A stretch of DNA of 23,194 nucleotides from a virus. The stretch spans positions 1-23,194 of the IMG/VR virus record IMGVR_UViG_3300006793_000295, one strand, 5' to 3'. Below the pieces are notes generated by a model. The model was not told the DNA's origin. It searched no databases and was given only the letters and a program-made list of their open reading frames with translations. Position numbers and translations under genes: made by a program. The stretch's first letter is position 1. Every line of letters begins with the position of its first letter. Of the stretch, positions 6,526 through 16,000 are shown one piece after another.

Positions 6526-7332
6526 TTAAAATTGTAAAAATTTAGGTGACCAGTAAAGTCCAACACCAATTGAAGGACCAGTACTAATTACCTGGTTATT
6601 ATTTAAGTTAACACCATATCCAACTCCAAAACCAACTAGCCATCTAGATTTCTTTTGGTCTTTTCTATTTAATCTACTATTAACTAAGTTTATATTTTCA
6701 ATATCTTTAATCTCTAATCCAGGGTAGCTTGTTGATAACTTTAATCTATCAGCTCCATCTACATTCTCAATTGCAGCCATTAAGCTTAAAGTTTGTGTCA
6801 ATTCAAACTTAGTTTCCAATACTTTAAATTGTTCAAATTCATATTTAAAGGTAGAAAACCCTGTTAGGTTTCTAGAGTTACCATCACCGAAATCTTCTGA
6901 TGATGCAAATGTAACTTTAGTAGTTGTCGTGTCAATAGTTTCAGTTGTAGTAGTTACATCTAAACTATCTGTAATTTCTAAGTTAGCTGAAATTAATGAG
7001 TTAACTTCTTTTAAGTCATCATTAAGTGCTAACGCTTTCTTATACTTTTTAGTCAACTTGGCTTGGCTAGATTCTAAATTTGATAAATCAAATTCATAGG
7101 ATCTAATCTGAGCGAGCTGATCTCCATTATCATTTCTTAGTATTGTAACAGAGTCTTGAGCAGCCTTAAAATTATTAAGTTGTCTACCAGCATCTTCTTG
7201 TGCTAATTTTACATCTTGCTTTAAGTTCTCAATACTGTTACATTGTTTAAGAAACAATAAACATAGAAGGGCTCCCGCAACGAAAGTTACCAGAGTCCTA
7301 TTTGCTAATATGTTTTTTATTTTGTCTTTCAT
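6526..7332 (-). CDS. Membrane-anchored coiled-coil protein with beta C-terminus; spanin-like candidate
   Basis: The 268 residues fall into three parts. A short basic N-terminus is followed by one hydrophobic segment (about 13-28, VTFVAGALLCLLFLKQ), consistent with an inner-membrane anchor or uncleaved signal. Residues about 33-120 are a long charged helix, probably coiled coil, followed by a Thr-rich linker (TTTTETIDTTTTK) and mixed sequence. The end (229-268) alternates hydrophobic and small residues, LVGFGVGYGV and SIGVGLYW, and closes on a terminal Phe, as outer-membrane strands do. The cysteine at residue 31 lacks a good lipobox. A protein reaching from inner to outer membrane would fit a one-piece spanin for lysis of a Gram-negative host. 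A virion tail component is also possible because it lies between two structural genes. The gap to each neighbour is 3-6 bases. Confidence 0.6.
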   Translation of the reverse strand: MKDKIKNILANRTLVTFVAGALLCLLFLKQCNSIENLKQDVKLAQEDAGRQLNNFKAAQDSVTILRNDNGDQLAQIRSYEFDLSNLESSQAKLTKKYKKALALNDDLKEVNSLISANLEITDSLDVTTTTETIDTTTTKVTFASSEDFGDGNSRNLTGFSTFKYEFEQFKVLETKFELTQTLSLMAAIENVDGADRLKLSTSYPGLEIKDIENINLVNSRLNRKDQKKSRWLVGFGVGYGVNLNNNQVISTGPSIGVGLYWSPKFLQF

Positions 7333-7338
7333 AATTTA

Positions 7339-10017
7339 TTATTTACCGACATTCTGTGCATTGTGCCATAAGATACCATCTGCTAGATAAACATCTTCTT
7401 CTTCAACATTTACTGTATATGTCATAACTTTTGGGTCAGCAGTTACAAGCTCAATGCTAGTAATTTCAACCCATGCTCCGTTAATATAGAATGAATCTCC
7501 TTCAACTACAGCATCAGCTCTTTTGAATGAAATGTTATCACCAGATTTTACTAGAACTGGGTGTTCACGTGTAACTTTAGTTAAATCGTTATTAAAGTTG
7601 TAATACTCGTCAAATAAACCTTCTCTTATAGACGTTACTGTAGTTGTACTCTGAGTAGCAGACCACCCTGTTGCGTCTGCTAAGTATGTTTCCCATGGCT
7701 GTTCATTTTCATCAGTTCCAAGACCAGTAATGCTGTACGATGCTAATACATCTCCAACTTCTAAGTCTTCAACTAGTTTAGTTGTTCCATCGGCTAGATT
7801 CATTACAGTACCTGCAACGTGACATGTCTGATACATCCTTACCCATAAACCATCGGTTGAATTTGTATCATCATACAGTATATTTCCAAACGCGGTAGAT
7901 GTGCCGTTAAATTGTACACCATTCTGATGTGGGCCTTGGACTCCTTGTGTTGAATCAAAGTCAAAATAGAATTTAGCAATACCATCACCACCAGCATGAG
8001 GACCAGTATCGGATGCGTTTCTAACAGTAACATTAGCACCAGGAGCTAAGCCGTTCCATAAATACCAATTAAAGTGGCTGACAAGTGCGTTACCACCCGC
8101 GAGTGTACCGCCGTTCCATGTAAATGGTTGTTCGTTATCTCCGGTAGTCGTATCCCAATCCATTGTGATGGGAGAGGATTGTGTGGATGTGTTAGTCCAA
8201 TTGAATACCGGTATTACTTCCGGTGCAAGTGAACCTGTAACATCCACATTAATTGTTGCGTTCTGACCTTGGTTAGTATCTTGCAGTGTCACTCTAATAT
8301 AATCACCACCAGAGTGTAATAGCGCGTCGGTTACAGCACCTCCTGAAACAGTAACGGTTACCTCATTAGTATTTGTAAATGCTGTATACCCAGGCTCTCT
8401 TACTATAAATAAGTAATCAGATTGAGTAGTACCATTGATGCCAGGAGACGAAACCAATTGTGTAACAGAAGAAAATCCAGTACTAACGTCGTCTAAGACT
8501 GCACCTGTAAAGTTATCAGTTAAATTCCAAGTTGTTGTATAAGTTTGATTTACTATCGGTGTAGTATCAGCACTTATTTGAACTGTATGTGCACCATCTG
8601 CTAATCCAAATCCGTTTTGAGCATTTCCTGTATTAAGATTAAATGAGTATGTTGTCTGACTAGTGTTAGTAGTTATATCTGATTGTTCATTAGTACCACC
8701 ATTTGTACTAAACGCTCCGTTACCACCATTAGCATTAAACTCATAACCTTGATCGGCGTCTGCATCTATGCGAACTTGAACAGTCGCGTCATCATAAGCT
8801 TGGAATTGTAAAACACCTCCACTATATGTTCCGGCAGTTGTACCATTTGTAGAATTACTAGTTATTATAGTTGCATCAGATATAGACCAATACGAACCTG
8901 CTGTAGTTAATGTTAAATCGTATGTGTTTAAGCTAGGTGCAACCCAACTAGTTGGTTGTGATAAACTAATAGCATTTTCTGTAATTGTTCCCCCAGTATT
9001 TTGATAGCCACCTGGGATTGTTATCTCAAGATCAACGCTTACCATTTCAATGCCCTCATCGTCATTTTGAGGGAATAAAGCAGGTGTTGGTACCACTTGA
9101 GTTGAATTACCATCATTAATAGTAATAGTACCTCCCGCGTCAACTGAAACAGTACCGCCTGAACCAGTCCATACACTATATGTATATAGAGGGGCCGGAG
9201 TATTAGAACTAACTAAAGTTCCATCAGCATTAAGGTCTAAATCATCTCCTGATATACTAATAGTACCTCCGCCTCCAGAGCCACAAGGCTCCATACAAAA
9301 ATCTACCCAGTTACCACCGATATACCCTTCAAATTTATTACCACCAGCATTATATCTAATCATACCAGATTCAGGTGTTCCTGAAGCTCCAGAATTATTT
9401 AGTTGAAAATGTTCAGTGTGTATTGTATGTGTATTAATCTGAAGTCTAATATCTGGCGACTGTCCTGATATTGGAATTACCGGAGAAATGTTATATCTAA
9501 CAAAGCCACTACCAGTTGTAACGTTTTCAGAATCTATTTTAAGTTTATTACTAGCATCATGCCAAAAAGTTACATACTCTGCCTCTATTATGTTATTTTC
9601 AAAATTATAGTGTCTACCAATATTCAAAGTAGACCTTAAAGTTAAATCTCCATCACTAGCATTACTACCACTATTAATAAAAGAAGAATCCCCAAGCCAA
9701 ATAACTGGAGTTTCTTTATCAGTATCTGGTTTAGGTTTTAAAATTGTAACGTTATCTTGGTTATCGTTAATGTTTGAATCTATTACAATTGATTTCCAAG
9801 GGCTAGTAGTTTCGCCTGAATCTCCCTTGTCACCTTTTGGACCTGTATCACCTACAGCACCTGTAGAACCGGTAACCCCTTGATTACCCTGATCTCCTTT
9901 TGGACCTCTAGGTCCACCGCCATTGACTACGAGTTGGTCAAAGTTATAGTTAATCTTTGCGAACTTAATAGCATCAGAGTCACTAGGGTGTAGTATTTCT
10001 TGAATATTAATGGCCAT
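7339..10017 (-). CDS. Collagen-like tail-fibre protein with C-terminal Hint domain (892 aa)
   Basis: This is a fibre-type virion protein. Residues 1-34 (MAINIQEILHPSDSDAIKFA...) are a likely attachment end. Residues 35-70 are twelve unbroken Gly-X-Y triplets that should trimerise as a collagen helix. A beta-rich shaft follows with the fibre motif GMIRYN...KFEGYIGGNWV (218-238), then CMEPCGSGGGG and long Thr/Asn-rich Ig-like sequence to about residue 730. The last 161 residues form a Hint domain: Cys732 opens CHVAGTVMNLADG, block B is VTREHPVLV with His819, and the end is YLADGILWHN (His885-Asn886), followed by only six residues, AQNVGK. Hint domains cleave or ligate at their first Cys through a thioester. 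Alanine after Asn886 rules out ordinary splicing, so cleavage or attachment of the fibre end is likely. It is separated by 3 bases from the giant gene upstream. Confidence 0.85.
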   Translation of the reverse strand: MAINIQEILHPSDSDAIKFAKINYNFDQLVVNGGGPRGPKGDQGNQGVTGSTGAVGDTGPKGDKGDSGETTSPWKSIVIDSNINDNQDNVTILKPKPDTDKETPVIWLGDSSFINSGSNASDGDLTLRSTLNIGRHYNFENNIIEAEYVTFWHDASNKLKIDSENVTTGSGFVRYNISPVIPISGQSPDIRLQINTHTIHTEHFQLNNSGASGTPESGMIRYNAGGNKFEGYIGGNWVDFCMEPCGSGGGGTISISGDDLDLNADGTLVSSNTPAPLYTYSVWTGSGGTVSVDAGGTITINDGNSTQVVPTPALFPQNDDEGIEMVSVDLEITIPGGYQNTGGTITENAISLSQPTSWVAPSLNTYDLTLTTAGSYWSISDATIITSNSTNGTTAGTYSGGVLQFQAYDDATVQVRIDADADQGYEFNANGGNGAFSTNGGTNEQSDITTNTSQTTYSFNLNTGNAQNGFGLADGAHTVQISADTTPIVNQTYTTTWNLTDNFTGAVLDDVSTGFSSVTQLVSSPGINGTTQSDYLFIVREPGYTAFTNTNEVTVTVSGGAVTDALLHSGGDYIRVTLQDTNQGQNATINVDVTGSLAPEVIPVFNWTNTSTQSSPITMDWDTTTGDNEQPFTWNGGTLAGGNALVSHFNWYLWNGLAPGANVTVRNASDTGPHAGGDGIAKFYFDFDSTQGVQGPHQNGVQFNGTSTAFGNILYDDTNSTDGLWVRMYQTCHVAGTVMNLADGTTKLVEDLEVGDVLASYSITGLGTDENEQPWETYLADATGWSATQSTTTVTSIREGLFDEYYNFNNDLTKVTREHPVLVKSGDNISFKRADAVVEGDSFYINGAWVEITSIELVTADPKVMTYTVNVEEEDVYLADGILWHNAQNVGK
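7360..7824 (-). other. Region encoding the Hint (hedgehog/intein) domain
   Basis: This encodes residues 732-886 of the fibre protein. The first Cys is the TGT codon read from 7824-7822. The domain keeps the hallmarks of bacterial intein-like sequences: initial Cys with a GT-x-V...DG turn, LEVGDVL, the TxxH block B, a GD-containing strand near the middle (EGDSFYI), and the terminal HN. At about 155 residues it is the size of a minimal Hint without an endonuclease insert. Both catalytic ends being intact suggests selection for activity rather than decay. Confidence 0.85.
9808..9915 (-). repeat. Collagen-like Gly-X-Y repeat, 12 triplets
   Basis: This encodes residues 35-70 of the fibre protein, starting GPRGPKGDQG and ending GDSGET. 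Every third residue is glycine without interruption, with Pro and charged residues at X and Y, as in phage and bacterial collagen-like trimerisation stems. At the DNA level it is an imperfect 9-base repeat, so length variants by slippage between related phages would be expected. Confidence 0.9.
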
Positions 10018-10020
10018 TTC

Positions 10021-13000
10021 TTATGACTTTATTTTTATCATAGGTCTAATCTTATAGGAGTAACCTAATCTTTTATTATATATCAATCTAAAATTAAGGG
10101 GCTTTTGTTCGTGCGCCTTAAAAGTAAAGTTTGTATCGTTTGCAAACCCAGCATCATCTAAACTTTCAATATTTTCAGTAGAAAGTATTTCAGAATATTT
10201 ACCCTTTATTCTACTTGTGTATATTTTTATCATGTTTAAATTAAATGCATTAGCTAAATTATTTTCAACATAAAGTATTGCATCATCAACTGTGGTGGTT
10301 TTATCACCAGCAGAGTCTACAGGGTTAACAAATTTATTAATAGAGTTTAATACACCATCTTCACTTAATAAGCGATTAAGTGTTGTTGAAATATAAAAAT
10401 CAATGTATACATATTTTTTATCTTCAAATATTACAACATCTGTAGTATTATTATCATTAGCTAAAATAGAGTCTTGCTCCTCCTGGCTAAATACTTGCTT
10501 TGAGCTAAATTGAAGTATATTGTATGAATCTTTTACTTTCATAATAGTAGAACCTAAGTAAGATCTTTCTTCTTTAGTTTCAAAAGTACCTGGAACATCT
10601 TCAGTAACTCCACCTGATAAAGACCTAGTATAATAGTTTTTATCCCATGAAGATTTAAACACATTTACATCTTTTTTATCTATTGCAACCTCACCAATTA
10701 ATGGGTAAAGAGGTAGTTTATCCGTAGATGTAGATAGTTTAGTTACACCAGATGCATTAGACTCATTTACTTTTCTATAGAAGTGGTTTTTAATTATACC
10801 CCAATGGCTATCATGCGTATTGTCTTGTATAAATCCTAGGTTAAATGAAGTTCCACATCTATTATATTTCTTATAGTAATCTCTAGCTAATTTAATTTCT
10901 TCAGCACTAGTTAAAGAGTGCTTATACATAGGTTCTTCAATATTTAATTCAAACGCGTTTGTCGTTGTTTGTAACGTGTTTGTTTTAAAGTGAGAATAAG
11001 TATCTGTAAATGTTACAACAGGTCTAGTATCTACAGTGTAGTTACCATTATGTCTAACTAAGAATGGATAATAAGTATCACTTCCATAAAGATTAAATCC
11101 TATTGTACCCTGTTTTAGTTTAAACGTTTTAGGTTTATCCTGATCAGGTACTGTAACTAAATTTGCATCTTTAATTATTTCTACTCCATTTTCAAATTCC
11201 AATTCAAACCTGTTATTTAAAGATGTACCATCTTCTTCGATTGTAGTATAAGTAATACTACCATCGTTTAATTCTAATAATTGCGCAACCGATCCGATCG
11301 CTAATTGGTCTAAGATCGACGTAAACGCATTCTTACCACCCTGTTTGTATACATATTCTGCACTGTTTTGAATATAACCAGCTATATTAGAAACGTTTAC
11401 TGGATTGCCGTTTAAATCAGTAGGTTCACCGGATAAAGTTATTTGTCCCTGGTCGTCTACAGATTCTATCCCTAACTTAAACGTAACTGAACCACTAGAG
11501 TCAGTAACTGTAATTTCAATATCACCAAAGTTATCATCATCGTCTGAGTTAATCTGATCTAAAAACTGAGGCTTGGATCCATTTACATGGTTAATTCCAA
11601 AAGCAACTCGATAATCATCAGCATTAGGGTCATTAAAATTAATATCGTTTAGGTTAATTGCACCTGATAATTTAACATCAGAATATTTAAAACTTCTAGT
11701 TTCGTTATTCCAAACAAAACTATGGTTCATTTCATATAGAAGTTTTCTATTTAAAGCACCATCAATCCATAAGTCATCAATAGACACTGTAATTAAAAAT
11801 ATAACAAACTTAAATTTTTTGTTTTGTATTACTTCATACTCTATGTCGTTTGTGTTACCACCACCCCTTACTAATAATAATGTACTAAACTTGTAGCCAT
11901 TAAATTCAGAAGTTTTTACAAACTCATTAGATTTATTATTTTCAAATTCTTTTCGGTTCTTAAATCCTACTTTAATACCTTTAAAAATAGTATCAGCAAA
12001 AGAAACATTATTACCACCTGAAACTAAAGAGTATTTCTTTTGTAGGTTTGTTTTAATAAAAGACTTTATATCATATTGGTCTTTTACTTCAAAACCATCA
12101 GTAACCATAAATTTATTAAAGTAATTATATGAAGTGCTTTTAAAGTGTGATGGTTTTAATTCAAAACCGTCTACAAAATTAACATAGCTAAACGTACTAT
12201 TAAGTTTATCGTTAGTTATGTATTTTGGTAAATTATCCATATAGAACCACTCGTGTGTCATTCCTAATCTATCTCTACCTACAGCATCAAAATCTGGTGA
12301 GAAATTAGTTCTACCAAAAGCTTCATTAGAGTTAAGATAATAAGGCTGTTCTCTTACAGTTAAACTATCTTTAAGTACCCATTTATTTATATTAGGAACT
12401 ACTCTAGAATCTACTGCAAATTCCTTTAAACTATTTTCTTGTAACCTATCGTACTCACTAAATAATTTAATTTCATTATATTCATCTAATGTTTCTTCAC
12501 CTAATGTAGCACTAATACCACTAAAGTAACTGTATGGATCTGCTATATCATAATCGCTACTAAACACTGTAAGCGAGTTAGAAGCACTCCTTTCAGGCTC
12601 ATAATTAATATTTGCCGGAGTTTCTAATTCTAATTCTTTTAACTCAGAATTATCTATATCATAAAAGTCAAAGTTCATATCGTGAATATCATAAGCTGAC
12701 AACAAACCTAATCTAGCCACATTTTCAGCATACACTTTATGTTCTCCACTTTCAAGAGAATTCTTTTTATCTAAAATTAATTTTCTATAAATTGACCCAG
12801 TATTTTCAATATCATCTACAATATCTATAACTTCATTATACACCCCAATCGAAGTAGTAGGTATCATATCTCCGACAACAATATCAGCAACAGAATCTTG
12901 AGTTACTAAAACTGATTTACCAGAAGAGTTACCACCTTTCATATAGTGTACAAAATTATTATCAAGTACCGCATCTGATAGCTTAAGCACACCATGTGGG

Positions 13001-16000
13001 TTGTTTACTGTTTTTATATCTCTATTCTCTATTGATAAAAATGCAATAGAATTACCAGTAGGAACTAAAATCCCTGATTGTAAAAGCTTATATCCGCTAA
13101 CTCTATTCTTAATGTAGAAATCAGAAGTCCCCTCCTGTAGTACAGCATCAAAATTAATAGGGCTACTATTAATACAAGCAACAATTGCATTTGCAATATC
13201 TAAAGTAGAGCCAGCTGCTGAGAATGAATTTCCAATAAATTCACCAGGAGCTAAATATGATGGATCTACTGGGTTGGCTGATGACGCGAAAAATGTAGAG
13301 TTATCTAAGTTTACAGAAGACTGCATTTGTGTTACCTTAATAATACTACTAACAGCACTAGGTACTGGAGCCCATATATAAACATCTAAATCCCCAAGCG
13401 TAGCATTAACCTCTTGTATAAATATAGTTTTATCGCCATCAAATTCAACCTTTATATTATCAAAAGCTCCTAATGCATTTTCAATAACTTGGAACGTAGA
13501 GTAAATACTACCCTGTGTTAAAATATCTTCTTGAATTAAAGTACCACCATTATTAATATTTAATTTCCATGCCTCATTTGGAATATGTCTTAAAAACTTA
13601 AGTGAATAAACAGATTCCCTAGACTCAAATACTATGAACTTATCATTTATAGCTGGAGTATCAACAACTGAAAACTTAACAAAATCAAAACCGGGTTTAT
13701 CATCTTTCACAATATCTACCGAGTTACCATTTGGCGCTGTTTTAACTTCTGATGGAATTTGGTTTTTACCATCCTCTACAATTACGTTTAATTTATTAAC
13801 GTCATATTTTGCTTTAGAGGATATTTTATAGAATTCATCACTTATATTAAGGTATCCTAAAGTTGGTGTTCCCGATATTTGTTTAAACGCGGGGATTACA
13901 GACTCCGGAGACTCATTAATATATGAATTTAAGTTTTTAAATATGATATTACCATTATCAGCAGAGCTAATATTACCATAACCTGAATCAATATCATTTA
14001 CATATAAGCCAAAATATCTGTTAATGGTATAATCAGAAGCATCGTTATCATTAAATAGGAATTCTAAATTAAGTAAATTTGCACATGCTAATTTATTTCT
14101 TTCAAACCCGTCTGTAATCATCGCGTTCTGGGCTATTAGAGGGCTATCAGCTCTCACGAAATCTTTATATAGATATTCACCTTTAGTTGCAAATCCACCC
14201 TTACCTAAATCAATCCCCTTAAAATTACTTTTCTCTCTTCTTTCAAAATTAAATTGAACTGGTGTTTTAGGAAAAGACTCAGAATTTACATGACCTCTAA
14301 TGTATTTACCTAATGAAGAATCATTTGTTAAATCAAAGGTCTTAATAATTTCAGAGTTCTTTAAAATATCTTGTATATTTTGTAGGTTACTATTTACATC
14401 AAAGTCTATTTCACCAACAGGATCGTTAACTCTAAATACAACAAACTTTTTAGGAATATCTTTATCTAACCAAATAGGAGCAAACATTCTAAAGTCTTCA
14501 TCATGTAACTTAGAATAATTATATGTAGTTCCATAATGATAAACCTCTTCAATTTGTTTACTAAAGCTATCTTGTACTGTAAAGTCTGAATAATCAGATC
14601 TAACAGCATACATTACATCAGCTGGAGTGGAACTACTTTTATAGAACTTATATAAGTCTTGTGAGTAATCACCGTTTGGATTAAGAGCCCATCTCTTATA
14701 TTCAACTGATGCTAAATCTTTAGTTGCGTCAATAGATTCTAAGAATATTTCATCTGAAATATTAGCAACAATTTTAGCATTAGTTGTTAATTTTGGGTTT
14801 GTTCTTAATAACGGCTTAGATACATTGTCTAATGTATAGTTTTCCTCTAGGTTAAAATTAGGTATAGTTCTATCTAAAACTAAGTTATTATCCATTGCTG
14901 GAAATACATAATTTGCCCATGCATGTTGAGTACCATTTACTTGTATAGAACATTCATAACATATTCTATCTCTTTCTAAATTAGTAAAGTTTCTCCATGA
15001 TACTTCTGCCTGACTACCTAATCCTAAATCAATTGCATTAATAGAAACAGGTCTTACTGGAATTGCAAGTCCACCGTGTTGAAATGAAATATTTGACTCT
15101 ACTTGCTCTATCTGTGATTGCATTTGAGCAACCGCATCTTCTATATTAGTAGCAACTATATAGCTTATGTAAGTTAGACATTCACCTCCTACTTTGATTT
15201 GAGCTCTTTCTTCAGGATTGGCAACATCAACACCACGATTTGAAATTTGCTTTACAAAATCATTAATATATGATATTCCACTATCAGACATTTGAGCAAC
15301 ATCCACCATACCATCTACAATATACATTGGATAATATGAATTTCCACCTGGCATACCAGGGTCTAATTTAGCATTACATGCATAAAATGCATAATAAACA
15401 GAAGTTCTAGATCCAGTGGAATTACCTACTTGAACCTGTAACGCATCAAAAAGCGGAGGTCTAATATAATCTAAATCCGCGCCAGTTATACCATCTCCAC
15501 AGATGCCTAAAACTGAATCCACATCTGCTAATTCTAATATATTATCTTGTGTACCTGAATTAAAATCATCACTAACAGCATACCAAGCATAAGAGCCATC
15601 GTATCCAGTATACTCATTATTATCCCATATTACAAAACCACCAGTTATACCATCTAATAATATTGCACTAGATGATAATAAAGTGTAATTTTGAGAGTCG
15701 GCCGCAGCCTGTGATAAGAAAACTTGTACTTGGTTTTTAGCTAAGTCTAATAGATTCCAATTATTATTATCATTAACATCTTGTCTATAATAAAGAGTTA
15801 TTTGGGTGAAATTCCCAATCGAATCAGCCCATGTTGGACCAATGTTTGCATTACACACATCACCAATATCAGTTGGATTAGGAGTGTAAAAGTAAACACT
15901 AATATTTTTTGTACCATAAACTATTGGAGGTGGGCACTCAAATAAAGTATTGCCATTACTACTCTGCCATTGTGAAGCATTATAGTAATAATAAAATCCA

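Noticed and set aside
7839-8039. Minus-strand 66-residue frame inside the fibre gene
   Set aside because: It is an alternative frame of the 892-residue fibre protein, which is continuous through the region and has domain support.
9808-9915. CRISPR-like or other non-coding repeat
   Set aside because: The periodicity is 9 bases in frame and encodes uninterrupted Gly-X-Y triplets, which explains it fully.
7339-10017. A splicing intein interrupting the fibre gene
   Set aside because: There is no downstream extein beyond six residues and no Cys, Ser or Thr after the terminal Asn, so a Hint cleavage domain fits better.
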